Source: a virus
IMG/VR virus record: IMGVR_UViG_3300034104_003823
Coordinates: 1 to 58,874 of that record
DNA length: 58,874 bases
Strand: one strand, 5' to 3'
Part shown: positions 42,922 to 51,343 of the stretch, one piece after another
Numbering within the stretch: position 1 is the first letter of the stretch
Layout: every line of letters starts with the position of its first letter
Notes under the pieces: model-generated
Database searches by the model: none
The model's input: only the letters and a program-made list of their open reading frames with translations
What the model was told of the DNA's origin: nothing
Position numbers and translations under genes: made by a program

Positions 42922-43638
42922 TTATTTTCCCAAATAATCGGATAATCTTTTCATTAAGTCAAGTGATTTGTTGCCACTCTCACCAATATTTCTTTCAACA
43001 GCCATTTTCTTTTCTTCGTCCAAATTCTCTTCAAATTTCATTCTATCATCTTTATTCAAAAATAAATAAGCACCAGGTGTTGATGGTGAAGAAACTAAGT
43101 CAAAACAGATTAATTCAAAATCATCTTGTACTTCATTTTGTTCTCCAACTTTTTTAAGTGAGCCAACACCACGAGAAGAAATACCAAGTGTTACACCTTG
43201 TCTAAGATAGTTTGCGGCTAAATCACCCTTTGTAGAACAAATACCTCTTTCGTGAAAACCAGGACTTGTTAATAATTTTAATTTACCAAGTAATACCGGA
43301 CCATCCCACCAAACATCAGTTATAATGTGAGATGCTCGATCCAAATCAATCAATGATGATTCCGGGTGATTTAACTCAGATAGAGCAGTTCCTTTCTCAA
43401 TCATTTTTTTATAATTTTCGGCTTCTCTTTTTAAAATCTTTTCCGGATATATTCTACCATTTCTATTTGGTGTGTTGTATTTTTGTAATACAGCATAAAA
43501 CTCAAATGGTTTTGAGTGGTCCAAAAAAGTTTTTGATTCCATTATATAATGGTTGTTTTCTGTTTTTGGATTTATATAACCAGCGTCGTATTCGATAAGA
43601 ATCCCTTTTCCAGTTTCGTTTGGTCCTAATATTCTCAT
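42922..43638 (-). CDS. Prohead maturation protease, T4 gp21-like (238 aa)
   Basis: YNTPNRNGRIYPEKILKREA is followed by ELNHPE with the catalytic His (H91), then GKLKLLTSPG and LGISSRGVGSLKKV with the catalytic Ser in S154-S155, and DLVSSPSTPGA. Motif order fits serine prohead proteases of the T4 gp21 type, whose consensus cut is after [L/I]-x-E. It should process the capsid protein (after E60) and core proteins. It lies between portal-adjacent genes and scaffold, as in T4. Confidence 0.9.
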   Translation of the reverse strand: MRILGPNETGKGILIEYDAGYINPKTENNHYIMESKTFLDHSKPFEFYAVLQKYNTPNRNGRIYPEKILKREAENYKKMIEKGTALSELNHPESSLIDLDRASHIITDVWWDGPVLLGKLKLLTSPGFHERGICSTKGDLAANYLRQGVTLGISSRGVGSLKKVGEQNEVQDDFELICFDLVSSPSTPGAYLFLNKDDRMKFEENLDEEKKMAVERNIGESGNKSLDLMKRLSDYLGK

Positions 43639-43652
43639 ATTTAATTTTATTA

Positions 43653-43660
43653 ATAAATAC
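43653..43660 (-). promoter_or_regulatory. Late-promoter-like GTATTTAT element
   Basis: TAGTATTTATTAATAAAA on the minus strand, overlapping the stop of the upstream gene and 14 bases before the protease start. Confidence 0.45.
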
Positions 43661-44127
43661 TAAACTAATTCCGTTTTTACTTTTATTGGTTTAGAATTTC
43701 CATTTTTAGTTAAATAAAATTTAAAGTACTCGTTTCCAGAAAAAACATCATTGTAAATTTCTTTGGTTAATTTCTTTAATGATTTTTTTAATTTTGTTGA
43801 TTTAAAATCAATTTCGTTAATTAGAAATAAATTGATTTCAAGATTCATAAATGATTTCTTCTTTAACTGTAATCCACTTGTTCTTAAATCTAAATCAACA
43901 ATAAATTTATTGTCAAATAAATCTTTTTCAATGTTTTCGTAAATTGAATGTTTTACAGCTCTTGTTAGATTTAACACAACTCTTGTCCAATTCTCAACTT
44001 CTGTTTTTGGTTCTACCCAGGTTTGAATGTTTAAATAAAGTGATTTAAATTCTTTTGAGTCTACGGTTCCGTAATGGATTTTACTTGTTCGGAATCCGGT
44101 TAATTTTGCGGTTTTACCCTTTTTCAT
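43660..44127 (-). CDS. Unknown head-region protein (155 aa)
   Basis: A beta-rich basic protein (TGFRTSKIHYGTVDSKEFKS, WTRVVLNLTRAVKHSIYENI, LDLRTSGLQLKKKSFMNLEI) with no recognised domain. In T4 the corresponding gap between portal and protease encodes prohead-core proteins, so a core or completion role is possible. The start is preceded by a duplicated ATGAAAAA segment that forms a 3-codon mini-ORF. Divergent from bS21. Confidence 0.6.
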   Translation of the reverse strand: MKKGKTAKLTGFRTSKIHYGTVDSKEFKSLYLNIQTWVEPKTEVENWTRVVLNLTRAVKHSIYENIEKDLFDNKFIVDLDLRTSGLQLKKKSFMNLEINLFLINEIDFKSTKLKKSLKKLTKEIYNDVFSGNEYFKFYLTKNGNSKPIKVKTELV

Positions 44128-44180
44128 ACTAATTTTTCATACTACTATCGTTTATTTTTATTAATATTAGAAAAAACTTA

Positions 44181-44189
44181 TATATTTAT
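44181..44189 (+). promoter_or_regulatory. Late-promoter-like TATATTTAT element for bS21
   Basis: TTATATATTTATCAAATAAATCG on the plus strand, 18 bases before the bS21 start. There is no Shine-Dalgarno site. Confidence 0.5.
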
Positions 44190-44207
44190 CAAATAAATCG
44201 TAAAAAT

Positions 44208-44399
44208 ATGTTAATAGTAAATGTGGATAAGAGGGGTGGTATTGAAAAGGCCCTAAAAGAATTAAAAAGTAAGGTAATTAAAACAAGGCAAAATTCATTA
44301 TTAAATAATAGAAAAGAATTTACAAAAAAATCTGTAAGAAAAAGACAACAAAAAATTAAAGCAATATATGTTCAAAAAACATTTAAATCAAACAATTAA
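44208..44399 (+). CDS. rpsU: Ribosomal protein bS21 homologue (63 aa)
   Basis: The 63 residues read as bS21 from start to end: MLIVNVDKRGGIEKALKELK, SKVIKTRQNSLLNNRKEFTK, KSVRKRQQKIKAIYVQ. The N-terminal strand, I-E-K-A-L-K-x-x-K and the basic R-x-x-F-T-K-x-S-x-x-K-R helix match Bacteroidota S21 (about 63-65 aa). bS21 sits next to the anti-Shine-Dalgarno in the 30S platform. Here it is the only plus-strand gene among minus-strand head genes and has its own late-type element. Its stop overlaps that of the gene at 44396 (TTAA). Confidence 0.9.
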   Translation: MLIVNVDKRGGIEKALKELKSKVIKTRQNSLLNNRKEFTKKSVRKRQQKIKAIYVQKTFKSNN

Positions 44400-44406
44400 A
44401 TTGTTT
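44390..44406. terminator. Possible AT-rich bidirectional terminator
   Basis: A perfect 8-bp inverted repeat, AAACAATT and AATTGTTT around one base, lies at the overlapping stops of bS21 and the convergent gene. Low GC makes it weak. Confidence 0.3.
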
Positions 44407-45118
44407 TGTTTAAATTTTTAAGTTTTATATAGTTAATCTTATCAAAATTTTCACTCTCAACTTTTTTGATTGTTTCGTTAATTGTTGTTTTAACTTCATT
44501 ATCCGACTCTTCATCTAACATTCTTTGTAATCTGTCAATAACATTTTCTTTGATTACCTCAAATTCAATTTTAAGTTTTTCATCTTTTTCATTTAAGATT
44601 TTAATAACTTCTTTTTTGTCGTTTTCAGAAAGAGTTTCAATATAACTTTCTATTGTTTTACTAGCAACTTTAAACATTTTATCAATTGGAACATTAACTA
44701 AATCTGTATCCTCAACAATCTTATCTTTTTTAATTGTTTCAAGAATAACATTTTTTCCTTTAATTTTGTGTTCTAATCTTAATATATCCTTTGAAAAATA
44801 ATCGTCAATTACTTGGTATTCATTTTTAGTTTTAATATGACCAACCCACATCTCAAGCTCTTTAATCTTTTTTGGGTTAATTTTATTTATTGTATTTTCA
44901 AATAAAATTTGCGATTGATTTAAAAATTCATTTGCATAATTTTCATTCAAACCTTTATTAGTTGACAGTTCATCATATAAATAAAATAATTTTTTTATAT
45001 TTCTATCACTTAATACAAGTTCGTTAAACACACTCATATTAACTTTAAATAAATCTTTATTCTTATAAGACTCACTTAAATATTTTTCTATTCTAGATTT
45101 AATTAAACCAAATTTCAT
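44396..45118 (-). CDS. Prohead-core-region protein, helical (240 aa)
   Basis: Almost entirely helical and charged (MKFGLIKSRIEKYLSESYKN, LENTINKINPKKIKELEMWV-type segments), with a YLSE start that could be another [L/I]-x-E trimmed N-terminus. It follows the portal gene by 21 bases, where T4 has its small prohead-core genes (67, 68). No sequence match to those is visible, so the assignment rests on position and composition. The stop overlaps that of bS21. Confidence 0.6.
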   Translation of the reverse strand: MKFGLIKSRIEKYLSESYKNKDLFKVNMSVFNELVLSDRNIKKLFYLYDELSTNKGLNENYANEFLNQSQILFENTINKINPKKIKELEMWVGHIKTKNEYQVIDDYFSKDILRLEHKIKGKNVILETIKKDKIVEDTDLVNVPIDKMFKVASKTIESYIETLSENDKKEVIKILNEKDEKLKIEFEVIKENVIDRLQRMLDEESDNEVKTTINETIKKVESENFDKINYIKLKNLNKTI

Positions 45119-45132
45119 AACTATTTTTTATT

Positions 45133-45140
45133 ATAAATAT
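45133..45140 (-). promoter_or_regulatory. Late-promoter-like ATATTTAT element
   Basis: CTAATATTTATAATAAAAAA on the minus strand, overlapping the portal stop and 14 bases before the start at 45118. Confidence 0.45.
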
Positions 45141-46960
45141 TAGTCACCTAACAATTTTAACAATTCATCTTCAATTGACCCCAATGAATTTTTTCCTTTT
45201 GATAAATCAATATATGAATCACCCATTAAATCATCACTTTCTAAAAGTATATTTAAATTATCATTTTTCTTTTCTTCCGGTAATGTTTCACCTCCTGGTG
45301 CTGGCGGTGGTGCTCCTCCTGCTTCTCCTCCCGGTGGTGGAGCCATTCCCATATCACCTCCCGGTGGTGGTGCTGGTGCGGCAGCTCCTACTTGTGTTGT
45401 TCCAGTTACTTGTTTGTATAATTTATCAACAGTATCAAACAATCCTGTTTTTGTAATTATTGTTGCCGTATTATCCAATTCAGCTGACACCGCTCTTTCT
45501 AATCTTATTTGTTGTATATCAAGTTTAATATCTTCATCAGAAAAACCAAATATATGTTTCTTAGCCCAAGTAGCAGAGGTAGCCTGTAATGATTTTGGAA
45601 TTTCAGCAACAAGTTCTTTATATAACGCAACTTTTTCTTTCCAGACCTCAACCATTAACAAGTCAGCTTGTTTTGATGGATTTGTAAGACCTAATGTAAA
45701 ATTCTGTAATTCGTCCTCAAACCCTAATAAAAATAAATGAATGATTGCAATTTTATTTAATTCTGAAATTACACTTTTTTGAATCTTATTTATTGTTCTA
45801 GCAAAACGAATATCCAGTAATGCCAAATTTTTTCCATCACCAAGGGCTTCCTCAAAACCAAGATATGCTTTTGGTATTCTTAATGCCGTTACAAGTTTCT
45901 TTTGAATATACTCAATATCGGCAATTTCGGACATATTTTGTCCACCTGGTAAAGTATCAATTGGGCTTGGTGCGGCAGGATCTCTCACGGGGACAAAATA
46001 ATCTTGGTCAACGGCCATTTGATTAAATCTTAAATCAACATTTCCAGTTTTATTATCAACAACTTGATCTCTTTTAAATTTGTTTGCAACCCTTTGTACG
46101 TAAGCCTCAACATCTTTGTCATCCATATTCCCAACATATACTTTAAACACCCGTCTTTCTGGGGCTCTTGCAGTTCTATATATTAACATCGCGTCTTCGG
46201 ACAACAATAACTGTTTCCAAATACGGCGGGCTTTTTCTAACATTGATGTTCCGTATGGTAATTTTCTATCATCACCTAATAATCTAAAATGTGCTATTTC
46301 CCAAGTATTAAATTCCAAATCTTTTGTTTTCCAATGAAATCTTAAACCTTTTTGTTTTGGGTCAACCTCAGCATTTACTGATTTTGCTGCCATACCTCTT
46401 TCCAATCTTTCAATTTCAATGTTTGGTAATTGCATACAACCAACAATACCTTTTTCTGGGTCCAATTTTAGATATACAAAGTTGTCACCATATTTACATG
46501 TATTTCTAATCCACATTGGTAAATTTGTATTAACATCAAGCGCATTTATAAATAAATCCTCAAGAATTGTTCTAATTCTTTTTGATTCAGAATAAATTTG
46601 TAACAGTTTACCGTCTTTATCCGGTGTTGTTGATTCTTCGGAATATATATCAAGAGCTGTTGATATTTCCGGTGTAAACTCCATTGATTCGTAATCGTAA
46701 AATGATGCCAATCTTGTTGGTTCATAATATACCGCTTGTGTGTAAAGATTGTTTTCAATCTTTGCCCATTGACCGGCAAGATACATTGTTTGTTGTGCTT
46801 GTAATTTTTGTCTTTCAAATTCAAGTTTGTCATTTGTCTTTAACAAGACATCCCTATCAAGCTTATATGTTGGGTAATCTTGATTTAATAGTGAGTTTGG
46901 CCCAAAGGTTTGTGACAACCTTTGCCATACTGTTAAATTATCATTTTTATTTTGTTCCAT
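45140..46960 (-). CDS. Portal protein, T4 gp20-like (606 aa)
   Basis: FYDYESMEFTPEISTALDIY, WIRNTCKYGDNFVYLKLDPE, GLRFHWKTKDLEFNTWEIAH, FRLLGDDRKLPYGTSMLEKA and RAPERRVFKVYVGNM are the recognisable core blocks of T4-superfamily portals. RFARTINKIQKSVISELNKI follows in the crown region. The C-terminal 90 residues carry a Pro/Gly/Ala-rich flexible stretch (APPPGGDMGMAPPPGGEAGG) before a short acidic end. This protein forms the dodecameric ring at the packaging vertex and docks terminase; it lies just downstream of the terminase gene, as in T4. Confidence 0.9.
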   Translation of the reverse strand: MEQNKNDNLTVWQRLSQTFGPNSLLNQDYPTYKLDRDVLLKTNDKLEFERQKLQAQQTMYLAGQWAKIENNLYTQAVYYEPTRLASFYDYESMEFTPEISTALDIYSEESTTPDKDGKLLQIYSESKRIRTILEDLFINALDVNTNLPMWIRNTCKYGDNFVYLKLDPEKGIVGCMQLPNIEIERLERGMAAKSVNAEVDPKQKGLRFHWKTKDLEFNTWEIAHFRLLGDDRKLPYGTSMLEKARRIWKQLLLSEDAMLIYRTARAPERRVFKVYVGNMDDKDVEAYVQRVANKFKRDQVVDNKTGNVDLRFNQMAVDQDYFVPVRDPAAPSPIDTLPGGQNMSEIADIEYIQKKLVTALRIPKAYLGFEEALGDGKNLALLDIRFARTINKIQKSVISELNKIAIIHLFLLGFEDELQNFTLGLTNPSKQADLLMVEVWKEKVALYKELVAEIPKSLQATSATWAKKHIFGFSDEDIKLDIQQIRLERAVSAELDNTATIITKTGLFDTVDKLYKQVTGTTQVGAAAPAPPPGGDMGMAPPPGGEAGGAPPPAPGGETLPEEKKNDNLNILLESDDLMGDSYIDLSKGKNSLGSIEDELLKLLGD

Positions 46961-46998
46961 ACTTATATTTTAAATATCTTTAATTAAAAGGAAATGTT

Positions 46999-47256
46999 TT
47001 AGCACCATATTAAATTATCAAATCCTTGAGTTATAATTTGAAAATTTTGTTGTGTCTCAATATTACAGGTTTGAACTGGAATAATTGTAGTTGTTGTAGT
47101 TGTAACTGGTGGTGGGACAAAAAATTCATCCCTCTTTGACCCCTTTTTATTAAATGATGGTTGGAATTTTTTTACATTATATATGTCTTGTCCGGGAACT
47201 ACCAATCTAGAACCACCAATTAAATTACCCGACCTTTTTCTTCTTTCTAATCCCAT
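46999..47256 (-). CDS. Small protein with Thr-rich linker and ITQ-F-DN-IW tail (85 aa)
   Basis: The start at 47256 (MGLERRKRSGNLIGGSRLVV) lies 2 bases after the terminase stop; an upstream in-frame ATG at 47283 lies inside the terminase gene. A basic N-terminal half is followed by VTTTTTTIIPVQTC and ends in NFQIITQGFDNLIWC. The Thr linker and the I-T-Q...D-N-[IL]-I-W ending recur inside the papain-domain virion protein (715-757). It may be a neck or head-surface decoration. Function not recognised. Confidence 0.65.
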   Translation of the reverse strand: MGLERRKRSGNLIGGSRLVVPGQDIYNVKKFQPSFNKKGSKRDEFFVPPPVTTTTTTIIPVQTCNIETQQNFQIITQGFDNLIWC

Positions 47257-47258
47257 TT

Positions 47259-49025
47259 TTACATTTTTGTACCAAATAACCAACCGTATTTTATATAATC
47301 ATTTTTTGATGCTTCATTATTTCTATTATGATTTTGATTTGGTCCGGTTGGAATATATGGGTTAAAATTTATTATTTCTTTAACACTTTCATTTTCTGTT
47401 ACAGTCCAAGAGTTAATCATAACTTTTGTTTTTTCTACAACTTTTTCTAGTTTTGAGAATGAAGATTCACCAACGTATATTGCCATAGATATACCCATAA
47501 TAAGGTCATCGTGTTGTCCTTTTTGATGGTCTGGTCTTCCATTTACATAAATAAATGTATTCATTTCATTATAAAGTCGTGAACTTCTAATTTTAAATTT
47601 ATGTCTAACATATTCTTCAAATGCCGCAATAATTTGAACTCTTTTGTTATTAAAATTAATTCCTGGAATTTTATCTTGAGCTTTTGGGTTGTAAGCCCAA
47701 ATGTTTGTAGAGTCAACACCATCAATATATAAATTTTTATAACCGAGTTCTTGCATTTTTCTTACTGTTGTAACACCCATACCACCTGTAATATCCACAA
47801 CACAAAATGCGTTATACATTAGTCCCCATTTATATGCAATTTCAGCTAAAGCATCTGGTGGGATTTTCCCAACATATTCAAAAACTTGTTCTCTATCATC
47901 AAAATCAATTATTTGAATTGATGAAAAGTCTTCACTATCTCCACGGGATACGTCAACACCCATAATGTATTTATGTCCCTCAATTGGTTCCTTCCACATC
48001 CAAAGAGCATTTCCCATCATTTTATTTGGTGCATCTTGTAGTGTATTTTGTTTGATATAATCAAGTTGTTTTCCGTCAAATACATTATCTCCGGAACCAA
48101 GAAATTCACAGTTAAGCTCCTGATTTATTTTTCTTTTATCATACTTTAATTTTTTAACCATCTTCTCATACCAAGTAGAACACGGTTTGTATCCTTGTGA
48201 AAAATATTCTTTTATTTGTTCGTAGTCCCTATCATATGGGTCTGTATCTGCAAATGAAACATTACCAGAATGGTCTCTCTCATCTTTGTGTAATAAATAA
48301 TCAACCATATCATCTGTTGGAACCAAATACAAATCCTTTGAGTATCTTGGGTCTTTCCACCAAAACATTTCAGAGATTTTAAAGTTATTTATTCCTTTTG
48401 TTGCTTGATTGTAAATTTCATAATAAATTGGGTCATAACCGTTTGGTGTTGATACGACAATTACTTTACCACCTGTAGAAAGTGATGCCATACAGGCCGC
48501 CCAGAAATCACCGTCAGCTTCAATAAACGCCGCCTCATCAAAAATAAGAATTGTTGGTGTATAACCTCTTAACGCATCTCTTGATGTTGCAACGGCTTTT
48601 ACTTCACAACCGTTTGTCAATTTATAATGTCTTTGTGAATTTTTATCTGCTGAAAACCCAGTTCCAACCCAACTAGGCCATTGCTCAACAAACGCCCTAA
48701 TTTTATTAGCCATCTCCATTGATGTATCAAGTTTGTTGGCAATAATTAGAATTTTTTCTGGTCTTTCTTTTTTTGCAAAAACTAATCTTTTTGATGTCCA
48801 AGCGGCAGTTACTGTCGATACACCGGCTTGACGATATTTTAAAGCGATATTTTCTTCATATTCTTCATAGTCATCTAACAATGAAACTTGATCTGGAAAT
48901 AATTCCAAAGGAACATATTTTGATACTGTATTATCATATGTTTGTAGATATGTTCTTAATGCGTATGGTGTATCCTTCATACATTTTACATACTCTAACA
49001 TTACTTGTTCTTTAGTTAAACCCAT
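47259..49025 (-). CDS. Terminase large subunit, T4 gp17-like (588 aa)
   Basis: The ATPase domain has an atypical Walker A (KYRQAGVST, 63-71, with no G-K-[ST]) and Walker B TILIFDEAAF (D163, E164), followed by the coupling motif VVSTPNG. The nuclease domain has GVDVSRGDSEDF (D358), CVVDITGGMG (D411) and GQHDDLIMG (D506/D507), the RNase H-fold acidic triad. It powers DNA packaging and cuts concatemers. Gene order terminase, small gene, portal, core, protease, scaffold, capsid follows T4. A late-type element precedes the start. Confidence 0.95.
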   Translation of the reverse strand: MGLTKEQVMLEYVKCMKDTPYALRTYLQTYDNTVSKYVPLELFPDQVSLLDDYEEYEENIALKYRQAGVSTVTAAWTSKRLVFAKKERPEKILIIANKLDTSMEMANKIRAFVEQWPSWVGTGFSADKNSQRHYKLTNGCEVKAVATSRDALRGYTPTILIFDEAAFIEADGDFWAACMASLSTGGKVIVVSTPNGYDPIYYEIYNQATKGINNFKISEMFWWKDPRYSKDLYLVPTDDMVDYLLHKDERDHSGNVSFADTDPYDRDYEQIKEYFSQGYKPCSTWYEKMVKKLKYDKRKINQELNCEFLGSGDNVFDGKQLDYIKQNTLQDAPNKMMGNALWMWKEPIEGHKYIMGVDVSRGDSEDFSSIQIIDFDDREQVFEYVGKIPPDALAEIAYKWGLMYNAFCVVDITGGMGVTTVRKMQELGYKNLYIDGVDSTNIWAYNPKAQDKIPGINFNNKRVQIIAAFEEYVRHKFKIRSSRLYNEMNTFIYVNGRPDHQKGQHDDLIMGISMAIYVGESSFSKLEKVVEKTKVMINSWTVTENESVKEIINFNPYIPTGPNQNHNRNNEASKNDYIKYGWLFGTKM

Positions 49026-49039
49026 AAAGATATTTTTAT

Positions 49040-49047
49040 ATAAATAT
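49040..49047 (-). promoter_or_regulatory. Late-promoter-like ATATTTAT element for terminase
   Basis: TTTGATATTTATATAAAAATATC on the minus strand, 14 bases before the terminase start and right after the terminator hairpin. Confidence 0.45.
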
Positions 49048-49048
49048 C

Positions 49049-49080
49049 AAACCCCCAGTTATTTTCATAAAAGGGGGTTT
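49049..49080 (-). terminator. Rho-independent terminator
   Basis: AAACCCCC pairs with GGGGGTTT over a 16-base loop, between the stop at 49101 and the terminase promoter element. The T-tract on the minus strand is short. Confidence 0.65.
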
Positions 49081-49100
49081 AAATTAATTATAGATATATT

Positions 49101-50471
49101 TTATAATCCTAATTGTGATAATAAATCATCTTCGTCTTCATCCTCATCAAAATCTTTATCAGAAGTTTCTTTATACTTTTTGTATTCAGATTTTGCTTTT
49201 GATAATAACTCCTCAAATCTTTTTTGTGCTTTTTGATTATCTGATTTATCATTAGAAATAACATTAGCAATTATATTTTTTAAGAAATCTTCAGCCGGTA
49301 CACTATAAAGAGCCTGTTCAAAAAATGGAATATATTTTTTACTATCCGGTACTAAAATTAATTCTTCCGGAAGTAATGTTCTAATTTTTCTTACAAGTTC
49401 GGCACCAACTCTAAAATTCATTGGTTCATTCTGCATTGTATCTGTTTGACCAATTACAGCACCAGCCATTTCTGGGTCCATATCTTTCCATTGAGCTCTT
49501 GATTGAACCATAGAAAATGATTTAAATAACTCGTGAAGTAAAATTGGAAAAATAACACCATTTGCATAATACGTATCATTTTCCTCTTCTTCACCACCTT
49601 GTTCGTCATCTTCTTCTTCATCGTCGTCATTTGGTTCCATTTTACCAGCAGCACCAGCGGCATTTCCACCAAGAGCTTCAATTAAATCTTCATCTGTAAA
49701 ATACATTAAATCATTTGCACCCATAATTTTGTTGTACAAAGGATATAATCTAGGATCAATAGCGTCTAATCTGTCTTTATACATTTGATAAGCAAATTGA
49801 CCTTTTTTACCTTTACCCATTATAATCGCATTGATTACGTTTCTTTTTTCAATTTCCAATTGTTTTTGTTCTTCCGGTGTAAGTTCATCAATATCAAAAG
49901 AAAAATTAGGTGGTAATGGTAATTTTTTACTTTCTTTTGATTTCATTTGAAATATTGTTGGATTAATTCTTTGTTCACCTAAAAATGTAAGCATATTTAC
50001 AAAGTCAAACTGGTAAACAACACCACCTTCTTTTCTTTCTTTTGATACAAAACCTTCGGCAATTGCTTCTTCCATATTTTTGTTATATGGAAGCCATCCT
50101 TCTTCTTTGGCTGCAATCTCTACGGCTAAATCTCTTAATTGTTCTCTATTAGTAGGTTCAATTCGCATTGCTTGTTGAACTGACATCATTTGTTCCATTT
50201 GGATTGCTCTCTTAATTCTTGGTTCCGTAATATTTAAATCCGTTTCATAATATCTTTTAACATAATCAACAATTTCTTTAAATCTGCTACCGGCCATTCT
50301 TTCAACATCAGAAACACCTTTTCTAAACGCTCTGTTTTTTGCGTAAATTCCTTCTGGATCCTCAATTCGTGCTTGAGTTCTTGGGTGCATTCTTTCAGGA
50401 TAATCACCGTAATCAACCGGAGCCTCCTTAACAATTTTTCTAATTAATTTTTCAATATCTTTATTTCCCAT
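49101..50471 (-). CDS. Putative packaged or structural head protein (456 aa)
   Basis: The N-terminus MGNKDIEKLIRKIVKEAPVD resembles the targeting-like helices of other head proteins, with V-K-E at 14-16. It continues with a helical domain (FKEIVDYVKRYYETDLNITE, IKRAIQMEQMMSVQQAMRIE) and an acidic linker (DDDEEEDDEQGG). The C-terminal half is alpha-helical (AELVRKIRTLLPEELILVPD). It is read just before terminase, so an internal or vertex-associated head protein is likely. No known domain is recognised. Confidence 0.6.
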   Translation of the reverse strand: MGNKDIEKLIRKIVKEAPVDYGDYPERMHPRTQARIEDPEGIYAKNRAFRKGVSDVERMAGSRFKEIVDYVKRYYETDLNITEPRIKRAIQMEQMMSVQQAMRIEPTNREQLRDLAVEIAAKEEGWLPYNKNMEEAIAEGFVSKERKEGGVVYQFDFVNMLTFLGEQRINPTIFQMKSKESKKLPLPPNFSFDIDELTPEEQKQLEIEKRNVINAIIMGKGKKGQFAYQMYKDRLDAIDPRLYPLYNKIMGANDLMYFTDEDLIEALGGNAAGAAGKMEPNDDDEEEDDEQGGEEEENDTYYANGVIFPILLHELFKSFSMVQSRAQWKDMDPEMAGAVIGQTDTMQNEPMNFRVGAELVRKIRTLLPEELILVPDSKKYIPFFEQALYSVPAEDFLKNIIANVISNDKSDNQKAQKRFEELLSKAKSEYKKYKETSDKDFDEDEDEDDLLSQLGL

Positions 50472-50473
50472 TA

Positions 50474-51343
50474 TTATAAACTTAATACTTGCATTATTGC
50501 TGACATAAATTCACTTTTTTGTTTTTCCTTTTCAGCTTTAGGATTTTCTTTAACACCTGGATTTGGATCCTTGAAAGGATTTTTTCTTTTTGGTGGATTT
50601 TTAATTCCCGGTTTTGTTGGTGCTTCTTTTTCTTTTGTACTATTTTCCATCATACCTAAACTTGTTATTTTTCCGATTGGTTTTTTCATTTCAATTCCTT
50701 CTTCATCGGAAAACATAGACATTTTTTTAGGTCTTCTCAATACCATTGATTCCTTTTTTTCATTAAGAGTTTTCAACAAATCACTTTTTGTCATAGATGG
50801 ATTAATATATTCGTCTAACATATTAACAATTCTATCTTCCAAAAACTTTTCAAAATTTTCGTTTGTTTTTTTCTTTTTGTATTTAACAGTTTTTTCTGGG
50901 TGTAATTTTTCTGGCATTTTTTTGTAATCTTTTTTTGATGTAAATTTTTCAAATTCATCTTTCATTTTACACCATTTTTTTTGCTCTTTTGTTTTTCCAT
51001 CACCACATTTCGCATAAAATAATCCTTGTTGTGCTTTTGATTCAAATTTTTCTTTAACTTCACCTTCTGGTATTTCGCCAGTACCAACTGGTTTATCTTT
51101 TGACATCATTGTAATCCCTTTATTTGGGTCGACAGAAATGTCAGCACCACTTGGAACATTTAAGTTTGCTTGAGAACCCGGTGTTATTGTTGTTTTATAG
51201 CCCGTTTGTTGTACTGTTTGTACCGCTTCTTTTGTCTCAAATCTTTCAGCTAAAACTTTAATTTGATTTCTATTCATTTTTGAGATGGTATTAAAATGAA
51301 TACCATTTTCAAGTAATATATTAATGTATTGATTAGTTCTCAT
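50474..51343 (-). CDS. Basic head-region protein with QQGLFYAKC motif (289 aa)
   Basis: Starts MRTNQYINILLENGIHFN, with L-L-E at 10-12 possibly a prohead-protease site. SKAQQGLFYAKCGDGKTKEQ followed by KKWCKMKDEFEKFTSKKDYK is a Cys-containing basic motif seen in uncharacterised phage proteins. It is followed by a Lys/Pro-rich disordered region (KPGIKNPPKRKNPFKDPNPG). The high positive charge suggests DNA association within the head. It starts inside the previous gene (11-base overlap) and is followed after 2 bases by the next. Confidence 0.6.
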   Translation of the reverse strand: MRTNQYINILLENGIHFNTISKMNRNQIKVLAERFETKEAVQTVQQTGYKTTITPGSQANLNVPSGADISVDPNKGITMMSKDKPVGTGEIPEGEVKEKFESKAQQGLFYAKCGDGKTKEQKKWCKMKDEFEKFTSKKDYKKMPEKLHPEKTVKYKKKKTNENFEKFLEDRIVNMLDEYINPSMTKSDLLKTLNEKKESMVLRRPKKMSMFSDEEGIEMKKPIGKITSLGMMENSTKEKEAPTKPGIKNPPKRKNPFKDPNPGVKENPKAEKEKQKSEFMSAIMQVLSL

